NCBI GenBank assembly: GCA_014058405.1
Contig: CP047423.1
Location: forward strand, 3,890,501-3,954,500
DNA length: 64,000 nucleotides
Direction: 5' to 3'
Origin: Candidatus Nitrospira kreftii
GTDB lineage: Bacteria; Nitrospirota; Nitrospiria; Nitrospirales; Nitrospiraceae
In this document: piece after piece, positions 17,949 through 26,195 of the stretch
Position numbering within the stretch: the first letter of the stretch is position 1
Layout: every line of letters starts with the position of its first letter
The notes under the pieces: model-generated
The model's database searches: none
What the model was told of the DNA's origin: nothing
The model's input: the letters and a program-made list of their open reading frames with translations, nothing else
Translations under genes and position numbers: made by a program

Positions 17949-18119
17949 TCATTTGAGTTGCATCTTTTGACATTGTTTCTCCAGGATCCGCTGCATGAGA
18001 ATGATCTCGCTGAAAGTGAGATCTGCCACGAGCTCGCGCAATCTCTGGTCTTCAAGTTCGGTTTGCTGCTTTGGCCGCGTAGCGGCAACCTGCCTTTTAG
18101 AAGATTTACCGGTTCCCAT
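17949..18119 (-). CDS. Small hypothetical protein, 56 aa
   Basis: 56 residues from ATG 18119, with AAAGGAAGG just upstream. It has a basic N-terminus (MGTGKSSKRQVAATRPKQQ) and a helical C-terminus (LRELVADLTFSEIILMQRIL) with leucine/isoleucine spacing compatible with a coiled coil. The C-terminal half faintly resembles the LVADLTLDK segment of IS3 OrfA proteins, so it may be an insertion-sequence remnant instead. It is 67 bp upstream of the Slp gene and downstream of a candidate sigma-54 promoter at 18354, so the two may be co-transcribed. Confidence 0.42.
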   Translation of the reverse strand: MGTGKSSKRQVAATRPKQQTELEDQRLRELVADLTFSEIILMQRILEKQCQKMQLK

Positions 18120-18350
18120 GGCCTTCCTTTCAGTACGGGTTTCGAGCAATTTGCCGTTATCAATACCAGCAAAGCAGTGCTTTGTTGAAGCAGGGTGGTG
18201 AGGGAGTGTCTTTGCTCAAATCGCGACACAGTTTGTGGAGATTTGCTTCTTATTCATCAAAAGACTCCCCTTACCTCTAAATAGTATGGTTGGTCTTTCG
18301 GGTGCCTTCACCACCTTGATCCGTTCCCTCGTAACCCTTTGCTTTGTACC

Positions 18351-18720
18351 TGGTGCAAAGTGTTTGCCTGGCTCTTCCACCAGCGGACAGATTTCACCAT
18401 TCCGAAGAAATCTCAATGTTTAGAAGGACGAGGCTGGCTATTTGTTTGATCTGCGCGGATGAGTGGTCTCTCAGTCAGCGTGTGCGTAACGTGGAATGGA
18501 GCGAAACCGCACGTGTTATACAGTGCGTAATATCGCAATGACGATTCATGGTTGATTCATTACCGCCTGCCTGCGTTTGATCCCTATTTTATTCACCCGC
18601 ATACCCAACCTTAATTGAGTGTATACGCACTGTGCGCGAGGTGCGAAAGAGCACCTTTTGTATTGATTTTTCGTTCAACCGTTTGGCAGTATAAGTCCGG
18701 TATAAGGTTCGTGCCGAACA
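18351..18720. repeat. Regulatory region copy 2 (diverged duplicate of 15961-16330)
   Basis: This copy contains the identical 16-mer promoter, ACAGTGCGTAATATCGCAATG (18521-18540), the perfect palindrome CGCACTGTGCG (18626-18636) with a further GTGCG at 18641, then TATTGATT (18661) and CCGTTTGGCA. On its plus-strand side lie an outer-membrane relic and the two carbonic anhydrase genes; on its minus-strand side, the small ORF and Slp gene. Confidence 0.55.
18354..18369 (-). promoter_or_regulatory. Candidate sigma-54 promoter upstream of small ORF and Slp gene
   Basis: The minus strand reads AGGCAAACACTTTGCA, identical at all 16 positions to the element upstream of the RND operon. GG-to-GC spacing is 12. 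AGTGCG at 18522-18527 lies 168 bp upstream. The predicted leader to ATG 18119 is about 220 nt. Confidence 0.48.
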
Positions 18721-18929
18721 TTGAATTGGAACAGTGGAATTCGTGGAGATGAAGGAAATATGGAAGATGTGAACATCTTTCAGGTTGCCGGGAGGCTCCC
18801 CTACCAGATCACAGATGAGACCGCGCTGGCCCTTCACGTTCATAAAGTGACCGCCTGGTCAATATCCATCAGACGGTCGATCACAACACGAACGTGGGCA
18901 TCGGAGTCATCTATAGGTTTTGAGCAGCA
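18721..18929 (+). pseudogene. Relic of an outer-membrane beta-barrel protein (C-terminal end, frameshifted)
   Basis: One frame reads FQVAGRLPYQITDETALALHV and then continues in the next frame as QTVDHNTNVGIGVIYRF and stop. Alternating beta-type residues and a final aromatic F are typical of outer-membrane barrels. A frameshift around 18855 separates the two halves and no N-terminal part is present. The open frame has no good family match of its own. I interpret it as the 3' remnant of a barrel gene that once lay upstream of the carbonic anhydrases. Confidence 0.42.
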
Positions 18930-19038
18930 CATATGATCGATGTTATCCCTATAAGGCCGCCTGCATTTCCGTTGTTTGATCTGTTGGGCCTTCTGCCAGA
19001 TACTCGTGCAGTTTAATTAAACTGAGGGAGGATTCGCC

Positions 19039-19884
19039 ATGAGGGTATTCTCACTGCTGCTTGTTGGTGCCGCCTTGACTGTACTAGCCAATTTCTCATA
19101 CGCGGATGAGTCTCACCCTACTCATTGGGGCTATGAGGGTGACCATGGGCCGTTGCATTGGGGAAGTCTTGGACCGGAATTTGCCCTCTGCGATAAGGGT
19201 ATGGCGCAATCTCCCGTTGATTTGCTGAGGAGTCGCTCGCTCTCGCTCGACGACATTCAGTTTTCTTATAAAGATGCGCCATTCCATGTGATCAACAACG
19301 GCCATACGTTGCAGGAACTTGAGCCAATTTCAGAAACCGTCAAATCCCGGTATCCAAAGCATGGTCAGACCATGCTCCATTTTGACAAAGACAGCGCCAT
19401 CACACTTGAGGGCGACCTGTACCTCCTGGAGCAATTCCACTTCCATGCCCCAAGTGAGCACACGATTGATCACAAGCACTACCCGATGGAGCTGCACCTC
19501 GTGCACCATAATGAGCGTCAGGAGGCAGCGGTCGTGGCGGTCTTCATGAAGGAGGGCAAACATAATCCGTTCTTTGAAACCTTTCTGAACCACGCCCCCA
19601 AAAAAGCAGGTGAATTTATCGAGGACCAGAGCAATGTCATCAATCCGTCGGATCTGCTACCGAAGCGGCGCAGCTATTACAGCTACTTCGGATCGTACAC
19701 CACACCGCCCTGTCACGAGGGTGTTCTATGGACCGTGATGCACGATCCTATCGAAGTGTCCGCTGATCAGATCAGCCGATTTCGTTCTCTCGTCGGCCAT
19801 GATAATGCCCGCCCGATACAACCGTTGCACAAGCGCTTTGTGCTGGAAACAAATTATGTGGAGACCGCGGCCCAGCTAAAATAA
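19039..19884 (+). CDS. Periplasmic alpha-carbonic anhydrase 1
   Basis: 281 residues with a signal peptide ending near SYA (residue 22). It catalyses reversible hydration of CO2 in the periplasm. Zinc ligands are His134, His136 (EQFHFHAPSEH) and His153 (ELHLVHHN). Glu140 is present, as are the TTPPC substrate loop (221-225) and His89 (NNGHT), the probable proton-shuttle residue. Cys51 and Cys225 can form the conserved disulfide. All catalytic residues of the family are present, so it should be active. GGGAGG lies 7 nt before the ATG. A second, highly similar gene follows 395 bp downstream on the same strand, a clear tandem duplication. An upstream palindromic regulatory block suggests control by an NtrC-type activator. 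Confidence 0.97.
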   Translation: MRVFSLLLVGAALTVLANFSYADESHPTHWGYEGDHGPLHWGSLGPEFALCDKGMAQSPVDLLRSRSLSLDDIQFSYKDAPFHVINNGHTLQELEPISETVKSRYPKHGQTMLHFDKDSAITLEGDLYLLEQFHFHAPSEHTIDHKHYPMELHLVHHNERQEAAVVAVFMKEGKHNPFFETFLNHAPKKAGEFIEDQSNVINPSDLLPKRRSYYSYFGSYTTPPCHEGVLWTVMHDPIEVSADQISRFRSLVGHDNARPIQPLHKRFVLETNYVETAAQLK

Positions 19885-20279
19885 ATTTGTTCCCCATTGC
19901 TCGACCGATTGGGCTCAACATGCTGTGAGGTCTACATAAAAGGACTTCCATTCACCCATGTTGGGCTTGGTCTCTCCGGACCGGCCCAGCGTGATCGTGT
20001 GACACGAACTAGAGTGCGTGTCGGATCGGCCTCGACTTTTCACCTCACTGCCACCGAAGAGAGCTCTTAGCCGGTCTGGATCAGCTTCAGGTGGAGGAAC
20101 TGTGCCAAGGCGATCGGTATGGTTAATTCAGCATGCACGCATCCCGAGCGATGATGGGCCTTACCGTTTATGGTGCATGTGGGAGAAGCTGATGAAATCC
20201 GAACACACAGTGCGGTATGCAAACCTTTCATAGTGCCGACGGAAATCCTGACCGCCAACTTTGTGGAAGGGGTTTATTT
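19885..20279. other. Spacer between the two carbonic anhydrase genes
   Basis: 395 bp without a supportable gene. It contains CAGTGCGGTATGC at 20208-20220 and ATAGTGCCG shortly after, about 60-75 bp before the second carbonic anhydrase start. These resemble the half-sites elsewhere in the region and suggest the second gene has its own regulation. Confidence 0.4.
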
Positions 20280-21101
20280 ATGAGACTCTTGATGCGAAGT
20301 GCGCTGGTCCTGTCCGCGTTCATGTTGCCGGCCATGAGCCTCCACGCAGCTGAGTCGGAACCCATCACGTGGGGGTACGAAGGGGATCGTGGACCGTTTC
20401 AGTGGGGAAGTCTTGCGCCCGAGTTTTCCCTTTGTGACAAGGGCATGTCGCAATCCCCGATCGATCTGTTGGGCAGCCGCAAAATTAGGCTCGACGACAT
20501 TCAGTTTTCCTACAAAGATGCCCCGTTCCATGTCATCAACAACGGCCATACGTTGGAAGAGCTCGAACCGCTTTCGGAAACGGTCAAATCTCGGTACCCG
20601 ATGCATGGTCAGACCGTGCTTCATTTTGATAAAGACAGCACCATCGTGTTCGACGGCGACCTCTACCTTCTTGAGCAGTTCCATTTCCATGCTCCAAGTG
20701 AACACACCGTCGATCAGAAACATTACCCGATGGAACTCCATCTCGTCCATCACAACGAACGGCATGAAGCGGCGGTGGTGGCCGTCTTCATAGAGGAGGG
20801 GAAGCATAATCCATTCTTTGAGACGTTCTTAGCGCATGCCCCGCCCAATGTCGGGGAAGTGATCGATGATCATGAACACTTCGTTAACCCAACTGACCTC
20901 TTGCCCAAGCGCCGATCCTATTACCGCTATTTTGGATCCTATACGACCCCGCCCTGTCACGAGGGTGTCATTTGGGCGGTGATGCACGATCCCATCGAAG
21001 TGTCGGCGGAACAGATCCAACGGTTCCGCTCTCTGTTAGGTCACGACAATGTACGGCCGACGCAACCACTCCATAAGCGCTTTGTTCTGGAAGCACATTA
21101 A
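20280..21101 (+). CDS. Periplasmic alpha-carbonic anhydrase 2 (tandem paralogue)
   Basis: 273 residues from ATG 20280, preceded by GGAAGGGG; a further in-frame start at 20217 would put non-signal sequence before the leader. The signal peptide is MRLLMRSALVLSAFMLPAMSLHA. The mature protein is nearly the same as the gene at 19039, with the same zinc-binding EQFHFHAPSEH and ELHLVHHN, NNGHT shuttle and TTPPC loop. Differences cluster in the leader, the 185-205 loop and the C-terminus, where this copy lacks the last eight or so residues. Two active copies suggest a dosage effect or separate regulation. The role is periplasmic CO2/bicarbonate interconversion, possibly supporting the SulP transporter. 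Confidence 0.97.
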   Translation: MRLLMRSALVLSAFMLPAMSLHAAESEPITWGYEGDRGPFQWGSLAPEFSLCDKGMSQSPIDLLGSRKIRLDDIQFSYKDAPFHVINNGHTLEELEPLSETVKSRYPMHGQTVLHFDKDSTIVFDGDLYLLEQFHFHAPSEHTVDQKHYPMELHLVHHNERHEAAVVAVFIEEGKHNPFFETFLAHAPPNVGEVIDDHEHFVNPTDLLPKRRSYYRYFGSYTTPPCHEGVIWAVMHDPIEVSAEQIQRFRSLLGHDNVRPTQPLHKRFVLEAH

Positions 21102-21253
21102 CGGCAGTGGTGCGGCTGCACAAAATCGCGAGTCCTCATTGTGAGCCTAGCCCGATATAAGTCTGCATGCCTTACCCCCCTCCCTTTGAGGCATTGTGAA
21201 GATCCAATCGTCTCAGGCATAAGTGGTACCCACGAATCACGTAGACCGCAATC

Positions 21254-21478
21254 ATGTCACAAATCCTCAATTTGAGCCTTCACACCAGTGACGAGGAAGC
21301 CCAATACCTGACCTCTCTGCTCGTCTATCACCTGGTAGAACGATGCGGGGGACAATTGCAGTTCACCGCAGAGGAAGTTCGACGGACCCGGGAAACTCTC
21401 GCCACCAAAATGGTGCAGATCCAACTTGGGGATGACGTACGACTTCGCATCATCGATCGCCTGCCGGAGCTCCGGTAA
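21254..21478 (+). CDS. Small conserved-looking hypothetical protein, 74 aa
   Basis: A 74-residue soluble protein, not recognised. It has balanced charge, a helical pattern (SDEEAQYLTSLLVYHLVERC) followed by a strand-like GGQLQFTAEEV and a second helix. The composition looks like a real protein rather than a chance frame, but the ribosome site is weak. It stands alone between the carbonic anhydrases and the convergent DUF2490 gene. Confidence 0.48.
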   Translation: MSQILNLSLHTSDEEAQYLTSLLVYHLVERCGGQLQFTAEEVRRTRETLATKMVQIQLGDDVRLRIIDRLPELR

Positions 21479-21556
21479 CGTCCTCCCCAAATCAGCAAGA
21501 GGCCCCGCATTCAGACCCACATTGTAAGTAGCTTGAAAGAGCCTCTCCACATTCGC

Positions 21557-22333
21557 CTAAAGATTGATGAAAAACTGTAGGAGGAAAATGTGGTTGATGA
21601 GGTTTGCATTGCCGGGCAAGTTCCGGCTATTGAGCATCTGGTTCTGGTAGCCCATGTCCACATTGAAGTATTGGTTAAAGGTTTTATTGATACCGAGAAA
21701 GAAACGGTTTTGATCGATTCCGGCTCCTGGACCTTTGCCGGTAGGTACACCCACCGTATTCAAGTTGATAAAAATTTCATCATAGCCGACAATCGCCCAA
21801 TCTGGGGAAATGGGCAAAGGATAGGCCAGCCTCAGCATCTGGCGGAACCGCACAGCCGTGCCGTCCGCATGCTCGATCCATCGTTCTTCCAACCTGGTGC
21901 GGCTCAAGAATTTCAAACTCGAGAACTTGCGCGTGTAGTTCACCTGCTGAAAGATCCGGTTTTCTTCGAAAAATGGCGATTGAGGAGGCGTATGTCTCTG
22001 ATTAAAGTTGCCGACCCACGCATACCCTTGCCAGATGGAGAGATTCTCCGTCAGTTGATAGCCCAGCGCCGGACGGAGCAACAACTGGTCAATATTGGTG
22101 ACATCATCCGCGATACGCGGGTTGACTTCCATGTAGGCGATAAACTTTGAAGGGAGTGCCACAGTTAGATAGACCGGCGTCCAGAGCCGGAAGTCCGACG
22201 TTGTATTCGGACCCAATTCGGTTAAGGCCTGCACAGAGCTCACGGCCCATCCTGTGAGGCTCCAGGCAAGAACACCGATCGCAATTAGCCACCTCATTCC
22301 ACGTACCCAGCCAACTGTTTGTTTTCTCTCCAT
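21557..22333 (-). CDS. DUF2490-type outer-membrane protein
   Basis: 258 residues from ATG 22333, with GGAGGAAACGC upstream; the longer frame to 22516 is low-complexity and unlikely. The signal peptide covers about residues 12-36 (LIAIGVLAWSLTGWAVSSVQA). The mature protein is a beta-barrel-like chain: DFRLWTPVYLTVALPSKF, RIFQQVNYTRKFSSLKFLSR, RLRLAYPLPI-type strands, and DQNRFFLGINKTFNQYFNVD near the end, with a C-terminal aromatic strand (HIFLLQFFINL). This pattern fits the DUF2490 family. Function is unknown; it probably resides in the outer membrane. It is monocistronic. Confidence 0.85.
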   Translation of the reverse strand: MERKQTVGWVRGMRWLIAIGVLAWSLTGWAVSSVQALTELGPNTTSDFRLWTPVYLTVALPSKFIAYMEVNPRIADDVTNIDQLLLRPALGYQLTENLSIWQGYAWVGNFNQRHTPPQSPFFEENRIFQQVNYTRKFSSLKFLSRTRLEERWIEHADGTAVRFRQMLRLAYPLPISPDWAIVGYDEIFINLNTVGVPTGKGPGAGIDQNRFFLGINKTFNQYFNVDMGYQNQMLNSRNLPGNANLINHIFLLQFFINL

Positions 22334-22633
22334 GCGTTTCCTCCAAAGGGGGCAGATATCTTCCTCGCTCATAGTAACCCTGCGCATTGTCCACGAGTAA
22401 GGGGAGCTTCCCCCTGATTGTGATAGAGTTTTCGACTTTTGATCGCCAAGCCTAGCGCCCTTCTTCATCTCGCCACCATCCACTGCGGAAGAACATGCGG
22501 CGACTTTGCATGACACTTGAAGGAGCTTTTTACATCCTTCGATAGAAAAAATTCCAGTACAAAATGGGCCTCCCGTGAGTAGCGCTCTGCGCCGTACATT
22601 GCGTTGATCTATGGATTGTGCTAGCTAGTCGTC

Positions 22634-23044
22634 ATGTTGCCTATCTCCTCATCTATGGCCATCCCGGATCACGAGATCGAACTCCATGCGGTACGATCGC
22701 AAGGCGCAGGAGGACAGAACGTTAACAAGGTTTCGACCGCCATACATCTACGGTTCGATATTCGTGCCTCTTCTCTGCCAGCATTTTATAAAGATGCGCT
22801 CTTAAAACTGCGAGATCACCGCATTTCAACCGACGGTGTGATTACGATCAAAGCGCAACAACACAGAACGCAGGAGCGTAATCGCGAGGATGCCTTGGAT
22901 CGATTGCGCCTGTTGATTCAGAGCGTGGCGATCCCTCGCAAGAAGCGCAGGCCGACCAAACCGACGAAAGGTTCTCAGAATCGGCGGATTGAGGGAAAGA
23001 AACGGCAGGGACGATTGAAAGCGTTGAGAAGAACCCTCGATTGA
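22634..23044 (+). CDS. arfB: Peptidyl-tRNA hydrolase / ribosome rescue factor ArfB
   Basis: 136 residues with the release-factor GGQ motif (RSQGAGGQNVNKVSTAIHLRFD) and a highly basic C-terminal tail (KKRRPTKPTKGSQNRRIEGK). That is the size and layout of ArfB (YaeJ), which enters the empty mRNA channel of stalled ribosomes and hydrolyses peptidyl-tRNA. It lacks the codon-recognition domain of true release factors. Two in-frame ATGs (22634, 22655) are possible; neither has a clear ribosome site. Converges with the TPR gene downstream. Confidence 0.93.
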   Translation: MLPISSSMAIPDHEIELHAVRSQGAGGQNVNKVSTAIHLRFDIRASSLPAFYKDALLKLRDHRISTDGVITIKAQQHRTQERNREDALDRLRLLIQSVAIPRKKRRPTKPTKGSQNRRIEGKKRQGRLKALRRTLD

Positions 23045-23091
23045 CCAGGACGAGCGAGCTTGTCCGAAATGCCTTGCCTGGCGTGGGCCGG

Positions 23092-23751
23092 CTAGGATCG
23101 ATGCTGTTTGACCTTGTTCGCGTTGGCCTTCGCCTGCTGCAGCAGCGTTTGCGCCTCTGGAATGAACTCAGCTTGTTGGTGTTTCCGAGCAAGGACAAGC
23201 GCGTCGGATGCCAGCACCATGGCTTCGTCGTGCCGGCCATGCTGACACCAGAGCCTGGCAAGCGCCAGCCTCGCATTGACCGCTTTTGGAGCCTGTTTGA
23301 CGACTTGCTGTAAGAGTTGCTCCCCCTTTTCTAGGTCTCCTCCCAGTACACTTGGTAACCTGACCAGGAGCGTCCCCTTCGCAGAAAGTGCTTCGATGTG
23401 AGCAGGATTGAGTTCGAGGGCCCGATCGAGTTCGTGCATCATCCGGCGGAGCCCGAAGAGCGACGTGAGAGATTCACCATCGACACGAAGCAGCTCTCCC
23501 AGGTTGCAAAACAGTGCAAAGTGGGCATCAGCGCTTCCCTCATCCGAGGCAACCGCCTGCTCGCCTAGACGCTGTCCTTGCTGAAAATGAGCGAGGCGCT
23601 TGTCTCGGTCTTTGGCCAGTCTCCCCTGATTGCATTGTTCGAGAGCCTGTTTGGCAAGCGATGGACCGGCATCCACCGCTCGCGACGGCATCGGCATCAA
23701 GAACAGGCTACCTATGGTAATCGCAACCCCGATGAAGAACTTGATCGGCAT
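23092..23751 (-). CDS. Exported TPR-repeat protein
   Basis: 219 residues from ATG 23751 (an alternative TTG lies at 23766). A hydrophobic leader (FFIGVAITIGSLFLMPMPSRA) is followed by helical repeats of TPR type: ADAHFALFCNLGELLR, LDRALELNPAHIEALSAKG, QQVVKQAPKAVNARLALARL and HDEAMVLASDALVLAR. It probably acts as a periplasmic scaffold or adaptor. Similarity to TatT- or RMD-like TPR proteins is possible but not certain. No partner gene is adjacent. Confidence 0.82.
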   Translation of the reverse strand: MPIKFFIGVAITIGSLFLMPMPSRAVDAGPSLAKQALEQCNQGRLAKDRDKRLAHFQQGQRLGEQAVASDEGSADAHFALFCNLGELLRVDGESLTSLFGLRRMMHELDRALELNPAHIEALSAKGTLLVRLPSVLGGDLEKGEQLLQQVVKQAPKAVNARLALARLWCQHGRHDEAMVLASDALVLARKHQQAEFIPEAQTLLQQAKANANKVKQHRS

Positions 23752-24002
23752 CGTATCTAAATCCAATTGGAGAGGTAGATCTTAGGAGGAGACCGCTGCA
23801 GAGAAAGCAAACTTAGTGCCAAGCAGGTCGCATGATGAATCCTCTTAATCAATTGATAAAATACAATACCTCACGGACAACACATTATGATTCGCTCCGA
23901 CCGATAGAAGATGAACAAGTTGGAGCAAATCTGTGAACAGAGAGGGACAAGATCTCTTCCTGAAATCGTCCAGGATTGAGATGGTATTCGGCGGTCTATC
24001 GC

Positions 24003-24794
24003 TCAGGCATTTGCCGGTTCGGCAGGAGCGACCATCCCGAGAATATTGAATCCTCCATCCACGTACACCACTTCTCCCGTAATACCCCGGCCCAATGAGC
24101 TTACCAAGAACAATGCCGTATCGCCAACCTCCCCCTGTTCGGTGGCGCGACGAAGCGGGGCCGTCTCTTTGTGGAGATCGACCATCTTGGTAATGCCCGA
24201 GACACCTCGTGCGGCTAATGTTTTGATGGGTCCGGCAGAGATCGCATTCACGCGGATGTTCAGCGGGCCGAGGTCATAGGCCAGATACCGCACGGACGCT
24301 TCAAGCGCCGCTTTCGCCACACCCATCACATTGTAGTGCGGGACGACGCGCTCGCTCCCGAGATACGTCAAGGTCACCACAGAACCTCCTGCGGTCATCA
24401 AAGGCAATGCCGCCTTCGTGACGGCCACCAAAGAGTAGGCGCTGATGTCGAGAGCCATCGCAAATCCCTGTCTGGTGGTATTGACAAATTGACCGGACAA
24501 CTCCTCGCGGGGAGCAAAAGCTAATGAATGGACAAGAAAATCAATCTGCCCGAAATCCTTCTTCACCTGCTGCATAAGGGACGCAATCTCTCCGTCATGA
24601 CTCACATCGCAGGGAAACGATTTGGCACCGGGCAACGTTGCAGCTAGCTCTTCCACATTCTGTTTGAGTCGCTCGTTCTGGTAATTGAAGAAGAGTTGCG
24701 CTCCCTGGCTGGCTACCGACTGAGCAATCGCCCACGCGATGCTATGCTTGTTGGCCACGCCGATGATGAGTCCTTTTTTTCCCTTGAGTAACAT
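24003..24794 (-). CDS. fabI: Enoyl-[acyl-carrier-protein] reductase (NADH)
   Basis: 263 residues of the short-chain dehydrogenase fold. The N-terminus GKKGLIIGVANKHSIAWAIA is the FabI variant of the nucleotide loop. Tyr and Lys of the active site are in LGSERVVPHYNVMGVAKAAL, and SAGPIKTLAARGVSG is the substrate-loop signature. FabI performs the last reduction of each fatty-acid elongation cycle in the cytosol. The C-terminal tail after GFNILGM is short. Monocistronic, with a long upstream intergenic region. Confidence 0.97.
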   Translation of the reverse strand: MLLKGKKGLIIGVANKHSIAWAIAQSVASQGAQLFFNYQNERLKQNVEELAATLPGAKSFPCDVSHDGEIASLMQQVKKDFGQIDFLVHSLAFAPREELSGQFVNTTRQGFAMALDISAYSLVAVTKAALPLMTAGGSVVTLTYLGSERVVPHYNVMGVAKAALEASVRYLAYDLGPLNIRVNAISAGPIKTLAARGVSGITKMVDLHKETAPLRRATEQGEVGDTALFLVSSLGRGITGEVVYVDGGFNILGMVAPAEPANA

Positions 24795-25232
24795 GCGAGC
24801 TGCTCTCCTTGGTTAAATATCGTGGCTGCTTATGGTGAGACGACAGGTCGTCCATGTCTTGTCTCTCTCACGAAGTAGAAGGGGCATGCGATAGGCAACC
24901 GAGCGATGATCAACATGAAGCGGTTATAAGAAAATCTGCGTGTCTACCGCTGGGCACGGAACATAACATGATTCAGCTCACCTGTGAAACGATGCCATAA
25001 CGATCGCAATCGTCCCGCTGAGGCAGTTTAGTAAAAATTCTCGCCATTCCGCCACAGGATCCTGCAGGGATAACCCTTCGCATCTTCATGAGAACCACTT
25101 GATAAATTGTTGATTCTACAGGTGAAGACCCACATATCTTTTGGACTACTCGCAACGGCACCAAGCTTGCTGAGTACCAACGTGAGTGCCGAATGGTCGG
25201 TACACATTTTTTAACTTTATGGAGGATTTTTT
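24795..25232. other. Divergent intergenic region fabI / small exported protein
   Basis: 438 bp with no convincing gene; the short frames have no ribosome site. It must contain the fabI promoter (minus) and that of the lysine-rich protein (plus). The last part before 25233 is AT-rich (ACATTTTTTAACTTTATGGAGG). Confidence 0.4.
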
Positions 25233-25466
25233 ATGAAGACCATGTTGATGGCAGTGATGGCAGTGGCAGTAGCAGTGACCTTCAGCGCACCGTCGTTCGC
25301 CGGCGAGAAAAAGGAAGAAAAGAAGGGCGGTCACGTCGTGGTTTATGCCGACAAGAAGAAAGATGGCGGCAAGGCCGATGACATCTTCGGTGACAAGAAG
25401 GAAGAGAAGAAGGGTGGCCACGCGGACACCTTCGGCGCGAAAGACGAAAAGAAGGGCGGAAAGTAA
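25233..25466 (+). CDS. Small exported Lys/Gly-rich repeat protein, 77 aa
   Basis: 77 residues with a clear signal peptide (MKTMLMAVMAVAVAVTFSAPSFA). The mature 54 residues are built of imperfect repeats: EKKEEKKGGH, DKKKDGGKADDIFGD, KKEEKKGGHADTFGA, DEKKGGK. It is very polar with no cysteines and is probably disordered. GGAGG lies 8 nt before the ATG and a strong terminator follows, so it looks like a highly expressed single-gene transcript. Function is unknown. His and acidic residues could bind metal, but that is speculation. Confidence 0.85.
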   Translation: MKTMLMAVMAVAVAVTFSAPSFAGEKKEEKKGGHVVVYADKKKDGGKADDIFGDKKEEKKGGHADTFGAKDEKKGGK

Positions 25467-25500
25467 TAATCCCACTCCTTTCGTAAAGAATCGGTGGACG

Positions 25501-25533
25501 AGGGGCACTTCCTCACGGAAGTGCCCCTTTCTT
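25501..25533 (+). terminator. Rho-independent terminator
   Basis: A perfect 12-bp stem AGGGGCACTTCC / GGAAGTGCCCCT with a TCAC loop, followed by TTTCTT, 34 bp after the lysine-rich protein stop. Confidence 0.92.
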
Positions 25534-25603
25534 ATTTCACAAGGTTGTTGTCAGCGTTTCTTTCATCGGTCTGGCTCAAGCCCAATAAATTTTCTCCCAG
25601 CGG

Positions 25604-26125
25604 CTAAACCCGACCTTTTACATTCTGGATATAGACGGCCTGTAAGCCGATAATTGTTTTCCCATCACGGATTGTGCCGTCCTGAATTTTTTCGATTGCT
25701 TGGTCTAACGGCATTTCGACAATCTCTAACACTTCATCCCGATCCAGCTGTTGCTGCCCTTTTGTCAGCCCTATGGCCTTGTAGATATGGATCACCTCAT
25801 CCGCGAAGCCTGGCGCCGTGAAGATGCTGGAAAGCAGTTGAAACGATGCCGCGCGATAGCCAACCTCTTCCTCCAGTTCCCTCGCGGCGCAATTCAACGG
25901 ATCTTCACCCCGGTCCAGCTTGCCGGCTGGAATTTCGTAGATGAAGCCCCCGGCTGCGTGCCGGAACTGTCGAATTAAAACGACAGCTCCATCGTCCTTG
26001 ATCGGAACAACCGCGGACGCTCCGGGATGGCGGATGGTTTCGAGATCCACCATGAAACCATTCGGTAGCTGTACGGTATCCACATTCAGCGTGACGACCT
26101 TTCCCGTATAGATATTGCGAACCAT
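25604..26125 (-). CDS. Nudix hydrolase, ADP-ribose pyrophosphatase type
   Basis: 173 residues. Nudix box GKLDRGEDPLNCAARELEEEVGY matches GX5EX7REUXEEXGU with an Asp at the first acidic position. The preceding RQFRHAAGGFIYEIPAGKLD is typical of ADP-sugar pyrophosphatases. It hydrolyses ADP-ribose or related sugars to AMP and sugar phosphate as a housecleaning enzyme. GGAGGAGC precedes the ATG. It is 70 bp downstream of gcvT on the same strand and may be co-transcribed. Confidence 0.93.
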   Translation of the reverse strand: MVRNIYTGKVVTLNVDTVQLPNGFMVDLETIRHPGASAVVPIKDDGAVVLIRQFRHAAGGFIYEIPAGKLDRGEDPLNCAARELEEEVGYRAASFQLLSSIFTAPGFADEVIHIYKAIGLTKGQQQLDRDEVLEIVEMPLDQAIEKIQDGTIRDGKTIIGLQAVYIQNVKGRV

Positions 26126-26195
26126 GCGCTATGCTCCTCCGCTACGAGTCATCGCCATCCCATGTTCGGAGAACGGCTGACAGGGTCTATGACAC

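Noticed and set aside
20274-20807. Minus-strand ORF of 177 codons and its counterpart at 19330-19593
   Set aside because: Both mirror the carbonic anhydrase genes and contain no independent features.
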